Shown piece after piece: positions 26,358-35,636 of a stretch of DNA of 64,000 bases (its first letter is position 1; every line of letters starts with the position of its first letter). Origin of the DNA: Bacteroides muris (ex Afrizal et al. 2022) (GTDB taxonomy: Bacteria > Bacteroidota > Bacteroidia > Bacteroidales > Bacteroidaceae); the NCBI RefSeq assembly GCF_004793475.1, contig NZ_SRYZ01000001.1:1-64000 (forward strand), given 5' to 3'. The notes beneath the pieces were generated by a model. It was given only the letters and a program-made list of their open reading frames with translations. It was not told the origin of the DNA and did not search any database. Both the position numbers and the translations under genes were made by a program.

Positions 26358-27884
26358 ATGAAAAAGCTATTTCTATTTATGAGCTGGATAATACTTGCAT
26401 TATCCGGTTGTTCCGATGAAAGTGTCATCGAACCCGATTCAACGTCACTTCCTCAAAGTGTAAATACCCGAACCGCAGGTGATGGCATATATGATGTATT
26501 AGGTTATGGCTATGACATAACCGAAGAATATATGGGCGAGAATTCAACCAAATTAAGAATAATAGATGTGGATGCATTCGTAAAAGACCATAAAGACAGA
26601 TTCGACAACCCCTTTATAGGCATAATCGACCAAAGAGTGTTTGCCGGAGAAGATGCACACTCCTTTCTGCACCAAGTCATCACTGATACCAACTTCGAAG
26701 GGTCTGTAGGCAAAATAGGCATTAAAGATGATGCCGAAGGATTCTTCTCTGGTACAATCAAAACCGGTTTCAAGTCAAACACCATGTCATCTTACTCTAC
26801 CAAATACTCCTTTGCAAGAGCTGAAGTCCTGAAAAAGCAAAGAAGATATTTATTGAATACAGACATCAGCACACTGTCCCAATACCTATCCACGACTTTC
26901 ATCGAAGACCTCAATAAATATTCTGCTGCAAAAATCGTAGAAATGTATGGAACTCATGTACTGACTAAAATTATTGTCGGAGGAAAATATGTTGCAGATT
27001 ATAAATCAGCGATAACAGAAGAAACAAATCGTACAGAAAAGACCAAAACTGTAAGTGCCGGAGCCAAGTACAATCTCAGTTCTATAGGTTTAAATGCCAA
27101 CGGAGCATGGAATAAAACTGAAATAACAGAAACAAACAAAAAAAACACCAATTGGGAATGCCATATCAAATCAATCGGCGGTTCCACATCCGGGACATCA
27201 ATAACCGTTACTCCCGGCCAAAGCACTTCATACACCATCAACTTAGGAGCTTGGTCGGAATCCGTAGACGACAAGCATTCAAAACTGATTGACGCGGACT
27301 GGAATGCGACATACCCTATCTATGACTTAATATCCGACCCGATTAAAAAGCAAAAAGTAAAAGAAGCTGTACTTGCCTATATTGATAGCAAAAAAATCGT
27401 AGTGAAAGAAGTGAATCCATTTTATAGGGTATACAAAGGCAAAGACAGAAACACCTTTTACTCATCTTCATATGAAGAAATAATAGACAAAATGAATATT
27501 GGCTATCTTCCTGACCCTATATTAACTAATTATGTTCAGGGATATGTATTCAAAAATGCAGAACCCGGGACTGTACCTATTTACAGACTATATAAATCTT
27601 CTACAAAGAATTCATATTATACCACCTCGTGGGATGAGGTCCAAAACATGCAAAAGAAAGGATATAACTACGATAATTTTAAAACATCATACATTCAAGG
27701 CTATATTTACAAAAACGAAATGCCTGGAACCGTCCCTCTTTATAGACTTTACAAAGGCGCAGTCAGAAATACCTTCTACACAACATCTTCCGCAGAAGTG
27801 AAGTATATGCAGAATATGGGTTATGCGCTCGACCCCGAACAAATCGGTTATATAATAGGCTACATGCTTCCTTATAAAGATTGA
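26358..27884 (+). CDS. MACPF-domain lipoprotein with three C-terminal repeats (BSAP-like)
   Basis: A 508-residue lipoprotein (lipobox ALSGC, Cys18). The membrane attack complex/perforin domain spans about 45-345, with the GYGYDITEEY start and the signature EMYGTH (195-200) followed by a long strand. Three copies of an about 50-residue repeat follow at about 355-404, 407-458 and 460-508, each with FYR[V/L]YK, a YxTTS-like strand, a GY turn and QGY, matching the DUF5648-type domain. Bacteroidales MACPF proteins (BSAPs) kill related strains by pore formation, binding surface LPS or porins. The ATG at 26358 is chosen over the open frame from 26247 because only it gives a signal peptide. No immunity gene is recognised; BSAP producers usually escape by having a variant receptor. 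Confidence 0.88.
   Translation: MKKLFLFMSWIILALSGCSDESVIEPDSTSLPQSVNTRTAGDGIYDVLGYGYDITEEYMGENSTKLRIIDVDAFVKDHKDRFDNPFIGIIDQRVFAGEDAHSFLHQVITDTNFEGSVGKIGIKDDAEGFFSGTIKTGFKSNTMSSYSTKYSFARAEVLKKQRRYLLNTDISTLSQYLSTTFIEDLNKYSAAKIVEMYGTHVLTKIIVGGKYVADYKSAITEETNRTEKTKTVSAGAKYNLSSIGLNANGAWNKTEITETNKKNTNWECHIKSIGGSTSGTSITVTPGQSTSYTINLGAWSESVDDKHSKLIDADWNATYPIYDLISDPIKKQKVKEAVLAYIDSKKIVVKEVNPFYRVYKGKDRNTFYSSSYEEIIDKMNIGYLPDPILTNYVQGYVFKNAEPGTVPIYRLYKSSTKNSYYTTSWDEVQNMQKKGYNYDNFKTSYIQGYIYKNEMPGTVPLYRLYKGAVRNTFYTTSSAEVKYMQNMGYALDPEQIGYIIGYMLPYKD
27420..27884 (+). repeat. Three tandem protein repeats encoded in the MACPF gene
   Basis: Three about 50-codon units with conserved YR-YK, Y-TTS and QGY positions; repeats 2 and 3 are the closest (both have GTVP-YRLYK). 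Confidence 0.75.
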
Positions 27885-27925
27885 AAAATGTTCAAAAGGA
27901 TTAAACACATTTCTCTAATAAGCAT

Positions 27926-27933
27926 TACCTTTG
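27926..27933 (+). promoter_or_regulatory. Promoter -7 box of the outer-membrane barrel gene
   Basis: TACCTTTG, 32 bases before the ATG at 27966. It shows the barrel gene has its own promoter, separate from the MACPF gene. A run of five ATTA-type units follows. Confidence 0.6.
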
Positions 27934-27965
27934 CACCAACATTAATTAATTAATTAATAAACAAC

Positions 27966-28589
27966 ATGAAAAAGATTTTAGTTTTATTCGCATTACTGAT
28001 GACTGGCGTTATGGGCATCCACGCGCAAGAAGGACTCAAATGGGGAGCGATGGCAGGTATGAATTCCAGCAAGTTCTCCACCGATGGTTTTGACAGCAAG
28101 GTAGGTTTCCATGCCGGCATCAAGGCCGAGAAAGACTTGCCCCAGATAGCCCAAGGTGTTTATCTCGACATGGCTGCACTGCTGTCCCTGAAAGGAGCAC
28201 AAGTCAGCGCCAGTGGCGCATCCTTAAAAATCAATCCTTACTATTTGGAAATCCCCATACACATGGGCTACAAACATGCCGTAACGGAGAGCATCAGCCT
28301 ATTTGCCAACTTCGGCCCTTACTTTGCCGTCGGTCTCTTCGGCAAGATGAAAGAAACGGACTACTCAATTGACGAAGTAGGAGGATTTACGAATATCTAT
28401 GATTCTGCCAGCGCTTTCGGAGACAATGCCTTGAAACGTTTCGACTTCGGTCTGGGATTAAAAGCCGGTATTGAATTCTGTCAGAAATATCAACTCTCCA
28501 TCGGATATGACTGGGGACTGACTGACAATATTGAGAACGGTAGCAACAAAAACCGCAACCTGATGCTCTCATTGGGTTATTGCTTCTAA
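27966..28589 (+). CDS. Small outer-membrane beta-barrel protein (PorT-like)
   Basis: A 207-residue protein with a cleavable signal (ends IHAQ) and alternating amphipathic strands ending in a C-terminal aromatic (GYCF), as in PorT/OmpA-like eight-stranded barrels. GWLKWGAMAGMN-like and YLEIPIHMGYK strands are typical of outer_membrane_beta-barrel_2 proteins. Function unknown. It follows the MACPF gene on the same strand but has its own promoter. Confidence 0.83.
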   Translation: MKKILVLFALLMTGVMGIHAQEGLKWGAMAGMNSSKFSTDGFDSKVGFHAGIKAEKDLPQIAQGVYLDMAALLSLKGAQVSASGASLKINPYYLEIPIHMGYKHAVTESISLFANFGPYFAVGLFGKMKETDYSIDEVGGFTNIYDSASAFGDNALKRFDFGLGLKAGIEFCQKYQLSIGYDWGLTDNIENGSNKNRNLMLSLGYCF

Positions 28590-28601
28590 AGATTTGACAG
28601 T

Positions 28602-28632
28602 GTGGAAAAGGGTACTAAAATCCCTCTTCCAC
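28602..28632. terminator. Hairpin between convergent genes
   Basis: GTGGAA-aa-GGG, 9-base loop, CCC-tc-TTCCAC, between the barrel gene (+) and the first glycan-locus gene (-). No strong T-tract; probable bidirectional terminator. Confidence 0.5.
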
Positions 28633-28668
28633 GCTATCATCCCCCTTTATTTCCTTTCCTATTCAATT

Positions 28669-29532
28669 TTACCGCAATTTTGAAACCAGCTTCATCAATG
28701 GATAGAATATGTATTCCTCCATATCATTGCACAATTTCCTAATAGACTTACGGGGAGTGCTCCAGCTTTCCAGCGAAATAGTATCGTATTTCCTGGATAA
28801 TTTTCGGAGCTTTCTTTTAGAGATACTACGACTATAAACGTTTCCTGCTTCTCTGAATGTGCGGAGTTCCTTCAGGATGAAATAATCCGGATAATTGTAA
28901 TGGCAATAAGTTCCATAAGTTTCGAATTCAGAAAATCCATTCTTCTCATCCGCAGGAGCTGCATTGATAACCTTCTCAAACCATGAATCGCCCGGAATGC
29001 CGGAAGTTTCCATCTTCCGAATCAGCTCCTTCATAATAGGAACAGAAACGAGCATGTGTTCGGCAATAAATGAATAGTCCGTAGCCTTGCCATAGCCGAT
29101 GAGCGCCTGCATCGTCCTGAAGTAGGGCTCATGATATTCTGTTTTCGGAGTAAATATCATTTTATTTGAGGTAAAAAAGGACAACCGGTTAAGAGGGATG
29201 GTATCACTATCCCATATCAGATAATAATCTTTGGCGTATCGGCTACGCGCAAATTCCATCTTGAGGAACTGCTGGTAATACCATCCGAATCTATACTCAC
29301 ATGTAAAGTGCCGCCCGGCTATTGCCTCCAGCTGCCGACGGTCCGCAACAATCTCTTCCTCATCAACCAGACTGACATTATATCTGCTCCGGAACCTTTT
29401 TGAAAAGAAGCCGAAACTATGCTTGTCTGTTATAATATAAATATTATCACTTCCTATATTCCGGTGAATATAAAAAACAGTCTTCTTGACAATCAGGCAG
29501 TCCTTGGAAGAAACACATATCACGACATCCAT
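28669..29532 (-). CDS. DUF6492-like glycosyltransferase-fold protein
   Basis: A 287-residue protein without signal or membrane helix. It has a nucleotide-sugar-transferase-like layout: N-terminal VVICVSSKD strand, then YYLIWDSDTIPL, whose DSD is a DXD-type metal site at about residue 109. Overall it resembles DUF6492 proteins found in polysaccharide loci. Last gene of an eight-gene minus-strand transferase run (36701 to 28669), 4 bases after the preceding GT2. Donor and acceptor unknown. Confidence 0.72.
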   Translation of the reverse strand: MDVVICVSSKDCLIVKKTVFYIHRNIGSDNIYIITDKHSFGFFSKRFRSRYNVSLVDEEEIVADRRQLEAIAGRHFTCEYRFGWYYQQFLKMEFARSRYAKDYYLIWDSDTIPLNRLSFFTSNKMIFTPKTEYHEPYFRTMQALIGYGKATDYSFIAEHMLVSVPIMKELIRKMETSGIPGDSWFEKVINAAPADEKNGFSEFETYGTYCHYNYPDYFILKELRTFREAGNVYSRSISKRKLRKLSRKYDTISLESWSTPRKSIRKLCNDMEEYIFYPLMKLVSKLR

Positions 29533-29536
29533 ACCA

Positions 29537-30415
29537 CTACTTCTTTTTTTTCTGATTCTTATGCCGCCTTGATGAGGACGAGAAGATGGAATTTATTCTA
29601 TACAAGAACAGAACGAGTTTCCGGGCACGTTTGGAGAACCTCCTTGTATGGCTCACTATGGGGATTATCTTACCTAACTCGGAATTCTTGTACTCATTAA
29701 GTTCCATCCGGGTTCTATCGAGTTCCAACAAGCTATCATAAAATGCTGCCGGTATGTTATCCTTTATCCAACGCATCCGCTCGTCTACCCCTAAAGACCC
29801 GCTGGACGCACTGATTCCATTTCCGTCGTATTCGGCAATGCATACCGGCACACGTTTATAGCTGCATCCTCTCAGGATAATATTCTCTACAATATGAATC
29901 CAATCGGAAGCCAGGATATAGTCCGTTCTGTATCGTTGATTATTGAAAAGGGAGTGATGAATGAAACACACTTGATGACAAATGGTATCTTTCAGTAAAA
30001 TGAAGACAAGGTCGAGAGGAAAAGGAGATTGTATATTTATCTTCTTATCTGCCGAAACAGCAACCCTTACATCGCCATAAATGTATTCCGTCCCATCAAA
30101 ATCCACCTGACCTAAAACATCTCCCACCAGAAAATCACCGGAATTAAGGAATTGCAAGTATTCTCCACCAGCATGTTCCATTCCCTTATTCATTCCGTCG
30201 TATATCCCTTTGTCCGGTTCTGACACCCAGAATGTCACATGCGGGTTTCCTTCCGCATACTGCTTGATTGTTTCCAGACTACCATCCTTGGAACCGGCAT
30301 CAATAATGATATGCTCGTAAGAGGAAAAAGACTGGTGTCTGACGCTTTCCAACGTTTTGCTTAGACCACTGTTGTTATTAAAGTTTACAGTTATAATGCT
30401 TAGTTTAGGTCTCAT
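29537..30415 (-). CDS. Family 2 glycosyltransferase (WcaA-like)
   Basis: A 292-residue GT-A transferase. The fold starts SIITVNFNN, the nucleotide aspartate is in IIIDAGSKDGS, and SEPDKGIYDGMNKG followed by FLNSGD is the signature of the subfamily acting in polysaccharide side-branch addition. The basic, lysine-rich C-terminus may contact the membrane. Part of the glycan locus; sugar specificity not predictable. Confidence 0.87.
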   Translation of the reverse strand: MRPKLSIITVNFNNNSGLSKTLESVRHQSFSSYEHIIIDAGSKDGSLETIKQYAEGNPHVTFWVSEPDKGIYDGMNKGMEHAGGEYLQFLNSGDFLVGDVLGQVDFDGTEYIYGDVRVAVSADKKINIQSPFPLDLVFILLKDTICHQVCFIHHSLFNNQRYRTDYILASDWIHIVENIILRGCSYKRVPVCIAEYDGNGISASSGSLGVDERMRWIKDNIPAAFYDSLLELDRTRMELNEYKNSELGKIIPIVSHTRRFSKRARKLVLFLYRINSIFSSSSRRHKNQKKKK

Positions 30416-30492
30416 ATCGATAAATGTAGATTTCTATAATTTGTAAATATACGCCATATTATTCATTCATTGAGAACAATAACGAAGTGGCT

Positions 30493-31404
30493 CTATAAAA
30501 ACACCGGATTCAGAAACAGTTCCTTCCACGGATATTCCACTTCATCATCGCAAAGGACTACTGTCTTTTCCGGACTATCCTCTAAGAGAGCACCGCATTT
30601 GCCCAAAGTCCCTTTACTGGTAATCTGATGCCGACAACAGGCTATCAAAAACAAGTCCATATATCCTTTATCCGAACCGTTTATATCGACAACCTTACAA
30701 TTACCTTCCGTAAGATAAAGTTGCGGAATAAGTTCATCCCTCACCCAGTCCGGCTCATCCGAAAAGAAATAGAAGAAAGAAGACATATCCCTATCCTGCA
30801 TATAAGTCACTGCCGACTTGAAATACTCCAATGAAGCAGGTTTGCCGTAAGCCGGAATTTCCACTTTCAAGTCCCCACGCCTTACGTGGACAGCCACGGA
30901 ACAAGGACGTGAACCAATCTCTGAATACAGCAATTTATTCTGTGCATCCAGCACCTCGGGCATTACCCTAAAAAGCGACCGAAATGCAGGAAGCCAAATA
31001 TCAGCCGGAACATGATAATAACCACCTAAATAGACCGGAGGCTTCTTTTGTAGAAATGAAAAGTCATTTTCCCGACTCAACGTATTGTTCCCCAAATTGT
31101 AATATTTCCTTTTATACACGTCAACAGCTACTTTCGAAGCCTTCTTTACAGATAAATAGGGAAATGCTTTCTGCAAATCAAAGTTTCTGACAAAATGATA
31201 ATCCATATCGCTCCCCCACTCTTTAAAGAAGGTCAAGTCATATTCCACCCTATATCCTTTTTGTCCAAAAAGATGTCCCAGCAAATACTGATGCATCTGT
31301 GAGCAGACCCCACCATCCATCAAAAGTACCACCTTAGGAACCAACATTCCATTTTTCAGAAGAAAACGATATATTTTACATTTTATCTTGTGCAATATAT
31401 TCAT
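30493..31404 (-). CDS. Family 11 glycosyltransferase, probable alpha-1,2-fucosyltransferase
   Basis: A 303-residue GT11 enzyme. The donor-binding motif HVRRGDL lies at residues 173-179 and the N-terminal loop MDGGVCSQMHQYLLG (about 29-43) replaces the usual GGLGNQLFQYA. Members transfer L-fucose from GDP-fucose to galactose. No GDP-fucose synthesis genes are in the window; Bacteroides commonly take fucose through Fkp elsewhere. It suggests a fucosylated surface glycan that could mimic host antigens. Confidence 0.85.
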   Translation of the reverse strand: MNILHKIKCKIYRFLLKNGMLVPKVVLLMDGGVCSQMHQYLLGHLFGQKGYRVEYDLTFFKEWGSDMDYHFVRNFDLQKAFPYLSVKKASKVAVDVYKRKYYNLGNNTLSRENDFSFLQKKPPVYLGGYYHVPADIWLPAFRSLFRVMPEVLDAQNKLLYSEIGSRPCSVAVHVRRGDLKVEIPAYGKPASLEYFKSAVTYMQDRDMSSFFYFFSDEPDWVRDELIPQLYLTEGNCKVVDINGSDKGYMDLFLIACCRHQITSKGTLGKCGALLEDSPEKTVVLCDDEVEYPWKELFLNPVFL

Positions 31405-31405
31405 T

Positions 31406-32386
31406 CTATAGTTTGTTTTTTAAGATATAATATTTTACCCTCAAATTCCCCCAAAAGGTTGAAAGCTTGTAAGCCTCCAACAGCTTACGTTCCCGCCTGG
31501 ACAGATTTTCAACCAAATCCGGGTATCGCTTCACATCAGCAACCAACCGTCTCATGTCATCTGCAACATCCCCGTATTGTTTCCAGTAAAGACTCGTATA
31601 TGCAGTCTGAAGATGCATATAGGCAATCTCCTTTCCCAATTGTTCCGACAAACCTTTGGCAGACACATATTTCTCAATCCATCGTTGATAAGCCCTGAAA
31701 TCCTTATACTTTTCCTCATTCGGCAGACAAGACATCGAGGACGAATTTCTATAATAATTAACAGTAGGAATATTCAAAGAAACAATCCTATCAGCCGCCA
31801 GAATCAATTGTGTCATCATGATGGCATCCTCACCTATCGATATATCGGCGACAGTTTCAATCTTGTTGTTAAGAAACAATGAACGTTTTTGAAAATGAGA
31901 CCACACACTCCAATAAGCCTGCAAATTCAATTTCTGCCTGAAATAACTGATTCCTGAAATCTCACCGAATGTATAAGGCTCTGAAAGAACAGGCCCCTTG
32001 TCCGGATAACAAAAAAGGAAAGAAGATGCAACAATATCAGCATCAGTTTCTTCTGCCCTACATACTAACTTTTCAATAACCCCATCAATCAACGTGTCAT
32101 CACTGTCAAGATGCTGGATATATTTTCCGTTTGCCTTCAATATCCCGGTTTTCCTGGCAAGAGGCAACCCTTCATTTTTCTTGTCTATACAAACAATACG
32201 CCTGTCAACTTCCATATATTTCTGGATTATTGAACGGCTTCCATCAGTACTCCCATCATTCACTATTATAACTTCCAATCGGCTATAGTTCTGATTTATC
32301 ACACTAAAAATGCAATCCTCAATATATTTCTCTGTATTAAAAACAGGTATGATAACAGAAACCAACGGCAAAGCATCACTATTCAT
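31406..32386 (-). CDS. Family 2 glycosyltransferase
   Basis: A 326-residue GT-A enzyme beginning VSVIIPVFNTEKYIEDC, with VNDGSTDGS and the DXD-type metal motif in HLDSDDTL (about 94-101). It ends one base before the fucosyltransferase gene starts, indicating translational coupling. Substrate unknown. Confidence 0.87.
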   Translation of the reverse strand: MNSDALPLVSVIIPVFNTEKYIEDCIFSVINQNYSRLEVIIVNDGSTDGSRSIIQKYMEVDRRIVCIDKKNEGLPLARKTGILKANGKYIQHLDSDDTLIDGVIEKLVCRAEETDADIVASSFLFCYPDKGPVLSEPYTFGEISGISYFRQKLNLQAYWSVWSHFQKRSLFLNNKIETVADISIGEDAIMMTQLILAADRIVSLNIPTVNYYRNSSSMSCLPNEEKYKDFRAYQRWIEKYVSAKGLSEQLGKEIAYMHLQTAYTSLYWKQYGDVADDMRRLVADVKRYPDLVENLSRRERKLLEAYKLSTFWGNLRVKYYILKNKL

Positions 32387-32406
32387 ACATCAAAGCTTTT
32401 AGTCTA

Positions 32407-33558
32407 TCACAAGGATTCAAACAACTCTTTCCATTTCTTTCCCACAATCTGCGGAGAGTACTCTTGCGCTTTCACGACAACATTCTGCCGCATTTGTTTC
32501 AACATATCGGGATCCTTCAATAGCTTCAACAGTGTCCGCGCATATTTAGATTGATTAAAAGGCGATACAAGAAATCCATTCACTCCTGACGGTGAAATTA
32601 TCTCCCGCACTCCGGCGCCACAATCATAAGCCACGGGCACTACTCCATTCGCCTGCGCTTCCGTCAAGCAAAGCCCCCACCCCTCAAAAGTAGATGTCAG
32701 ACACAGCACCGATGCATCCCTATAAAAACCGGACACATCTTCCTGATAGCCCAAGAAACGAATCCTTTGCAAATTGCAGGCAGTAGCTTTCTGCTGAAGG
32801 TTCTGCCTTTCAACACCATCACCAATCAGAAGCAGCTCCCAATCCGGCACTTGTTTATAAATCCGCTTCCAAACATCAATCAACCTATCCACACGTTTAT
32901 CAACATAAGTAAAGCGCCCTACAAATAATATTTGTTTCTTCTTATGATGGTTGACCGAAAGAATTTGCCTTTCAGAGTTGGGTATCACGTGAAATTTATT
33001 GTTCTCAAAAGGTACACCAAGTTTCTTTATCAGCGTATGCTTGTAGTCTTCGCACAATACAACATATGCATCAGCCCGCCCATACAAATTTTTATGTTGT
33101 TCAATAAACGGCTTATCATATTTTGGGAACCATTTTTCCCTTGGACAAGTTATAAAACGCCACTTCAACATTTTCAACCATGAACCTTCGGCACGTTTAC
33201 CTTTATCTGCCACTTTTGCCACAGCCTCCCATAAAGGAATACTATGCGGCGCAAATACCAGCTTGCAATGAACACCGTCCATGATGTAATCCAGATGTTT
33301 CAAAAGATGTATAGGCAATACAAAAACATCAATAAAGAGTGAATTTATAATTTCAATAAAAGCATTCGCATTCTCCAACGAATTAATATCCTGATTAGGA
33401 AGTTCTATGATTTCTATACCAGCTACATCATACGTTTTATGGCATAAAGCCACAAAGCTTTCATAACCATAGCCAGATAGATAATTAGCTATATCAATTG
33501 TAACCCTTTCTGCTCCTCCACAAGGAAACACTTCATGAAAAAATAAAATTCGCTTCAT
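32407..33558 (-). CDS. Family 4 glycosyltransferase
   Basis: A 383-residue GT-B enzyme. The C-terminal donor domain shows ILFVGRFTYVDKRVD, LLIGDGVERQNL, the helix FYRDASVLCLTSTFEGWGLCLTEAQANG (EX7E-type) and CGAGVREII. The ATG at 33558 (start MKRILFFHEVF) is preferred to a TTG at 33570. Within the minus-strand transferase run. Confidence 0.88.
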   Translation of the reverse strand: MKRILFFHEVFPCGGAERVTIDIANYLSGYGYESFVALCHKTYDVAGIEIIELPNQDINSLENANAFIEIINSLFIDVFVLPIHLLKHLDYIMDGVHCKLVFAPHSIPLWEAVAKVADKGKRAEGSWLKMLKWRFITCPREKWFPKYDKPFIEQHKNLYGRADAYVVLCEDYKHTLIKKLGVPFENNKFHVIPNSERQILSVNHHKKKQILFVGRFTYVDKRVDRLIDVWKRIYKQVPDWELLLIGDGVERQNLQQKATACNLQRIRFLGYQEDVSGFYRDASVLCLTSTFEGWGLCLTEAQANGVVPVAYDCGAGVREIISPSGVNGFLVSPFNQSKYARTLLKLLKDPDMLKQMRQNVVVKAQEYSPQIVGKKWKELFESL

Positions 33559-33632
33559 AATTAGTTTCAACTCAGACTCTAATACAAATTCACTTTCCCT
33601 ACATCATAAAAAGCTATCATTTAGTCCAAAAG

Positions 33633-34613
33633 TTATTTTCTTTTTCGTTTCTCTTTGCTACGATAATATGCAATAAATAAAGAAGGGGCATACTTATATA
33701 AAAAGATATGCATAATTCCCTTTCCTTTAGGTAACGGTGATAGTCCCTTTGCTTTCATTTGCACAATCATCTCATGCTGGAATCTTGCCGGTATCCCTTT
33801 TCTTATTCCTATACGAAAAGTAGTCAATAGCCTTCTTGCAATCAAATTTTTAAAAAAACTATTCATCTTTTCCGTTTTCACATTCTTTTGTCTAAATGCT
33901 TCCAAGCTCTCCATAGCCTGAAGCATATAAAGAGAAGCGTGTTCATCATAATTCATCATAAACGAATCTGAATTCTTATAATAATGATAGAAAATTATAG
34001 ATGAATATTTTACACGCCTTGCATAAAAGAAGATTCTGGGAATAATTTCTTCATCTTCATGACGAATAGGCAAGAACTTCAATTTATGTTCTTGCCAGAA
34101 AGAGGCTCTATAAGCATTGCACCAGACCACTTGTGGCAAAAACTGTTGCATAAAATCCGTTCCAGACCAAACTTGAGCCGACAAGACCTTTTCATCAGAC
34201 ACTCGATTAAACTCTTTGGGAAGTTTTCCTTTTTCATCCCAATACTGAAAATCCATTACCAAAATGTCTAATTCATCTTTTTCAAGAGAGTCATAAACAT
34301 ATTGTAAGACATTACTTTGAATCCAGTCATCCGCATCAACAAATAAAAAATATTTTCCTTTAGCTTTCCGACAACCATAATTTCGTGCTTCACTGACACC
34401 GCTATTTTCTACTGTCATACAATGAAAATAAGAATAACGATTGGAATATTCATGTAAAATAGCTCCGGTTCTATCTGTTGAACCATCATTAATTACGATA
34501 ATCTCATATTCCTTGGTCGACAAATCTTGATTTACCAATGAATCAAGGCAACGTTCCAGATATTTCTCTGCATTATATGCCGGAACTATAATAGACATCT
34601 TTATTTCAGCCAT
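33633..34613 (-). CDS. Family 2 glycosyltransferase
   Basis: About 326 residues; GT-A start MSIIVPAYNAEKYLERC, INDGSTDRTG and the metal site FVDADDW. The ATG at 34613 is used; another in-frame ATG at 34598 would begin exactly at the conserved strand, and a TTG at 34619 is less likely. AT-rich relative to housekeeping neighbours. Confidence 0.86.
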   Translation of the reverse strand: MAEIKMSIIVPAYNAEKYLERCLDSLVNQDLSTKEYEIIVINDGSTDRTGAILHEYSNRYSYFHCMTVENSGVSEARNYGCRKAKGKYFLFVDADDWIQSNVLQYVYDSLEKDELDILVMDFQYWDEKGKLPKEFNRVSDEKVLSAQVWSGTDFMQQFLPQVVWCNAYRASFWQEHKLKFLPIRHEDEEIIPRIFFYARRVKYSSIIFYHYYKNSDSFMMNYDEHASLYMLQAMESLEAFRQKNVKTEKMNSFFKNLIARRLLTTFRIGIRKGIPARFQHEMIVQMKAKGLSPLPKGKGIMHIFLYKYAPSLFIAYYRSKEKRKRK

Positions 34614-34625
34614 ACTCAATCAGTT

Positions 34626-35624
34626 TCAATACTTATGACGTTTCGATTTGAAGATTGACCTTATCAACCGATAAGCTTTCCGATAGAAGTCCTTATGATT
34701 ATAAATAAGATAACGTTTCAAAGAAAGAGAAAAGCCCAATTGCCCATAACCGACATAGTCAAATTCATGCATTTTGGTAATCACATCACGAATGACTTCA
34801 TCAGTGGAAACAGAGGCTTCTACCATCATTGTATGGTCCAGTAAGCGTATTCCACGACGCATGACATAAACTCCAGCTTTATCCCATATATCTTTTTCAA
34901 GTATGAACTTCACTTGCTCGTAGACGCTCTGAAAAAGGTTATATTCTTTCCGGGGATTATACCTGCTCTGCATCGTGCTCCCCTCCCGTATCATATAATG
35001 GTATTTAGGAGTATCCTGCATCACAACCTTCCCTGCCCCGTAAAACACCCGATAGCAAATGGCCAAATCCTCAAAAACACGATTAACCGGAAAGACAATA
35101 CCTGCAAACAGGCTGCGTTTGAACAATTTATCCACCATATAGTTTCTGACATGTTTGTCTACTGCCAGAGCACGGACAGCCTCATCACGAGTAAACACAA
35201 ACTGCTCTCCCGAAGCATACTTTGCCACACTCTTCCCACCTTTGTCCCGATAATGCGAGCAAATGGATATATCCGCCCCATTCGCTTTCAGTAAGTGATA
35301 CAAGAATTCGTACATATCCGGTTCAATCCAGTCGTCGCTATCCACGAAACCAAGGAATTCACCTTGAGCTACAGCCAAACCTCTATTCCTGGCTGCACTC
35401 TGACCTGCATTCGTCTGGTGGATAACCTTTATCCGCCCATCCCTTTGGGCAAATAAATCACAAAGCTCTCCCGAACCATCGGAAGAGCCGTCGTCAATCA
35501 ATATTATTTCCAGATTCTTATAAGTCTGCCCGCAAATAGATTGCAGGCATTTCTCCAAGTAATTCTTTACATTATAGACCGGTACAATAATACTTATCAG
35601 AGCTAGTGTCTCAGTGTTCTCCAT
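34626..35624 (-). CDS. Family 2 glycosyltransferase
   Basis: A 332-residue GT-A enzyme: SIIVPVYNVKNYLEKC, IDDGSSDGSGEL, and the metal motif GFVDSDDWIEPDM. C-terminal part basic, typical of Bacteroides LPS or capsule transferases. It follows the TagF-like gene after 12 bases. Confidence 0.87.
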   Translation of the reverse strand: MENTETLALISIIVPVYNVKNYLEKCLQSICGQTYKNLEIILIDDGSSDGSGELCDLFAQRDGRIKVIHQTNAGQSAARNRGLAVAQGEFLGFVDSDDWIEPDMYEFLYHLLKANGADISICSHYRDKGGKSVAKYASGEQFVFTRDEAVRALAVDKHVRNYMVDKLFKRSLFAGIVFPVNRVFEDLAICYRVFYGAGKVVMQDTPKYHYMIREGSTMQSRYNPRKEYNLFQSVYEQVKFILEKDIWDKAGVYVMRRGIRLLDHTMMVEASVSTDEVIRDVITKMHEFDYVGYGQLGFSLSLKRYLIYNHKDFYRKAYRLIRSIFKSKRHKY

Positions 35625-35636
35625 AAGCTATGACAA

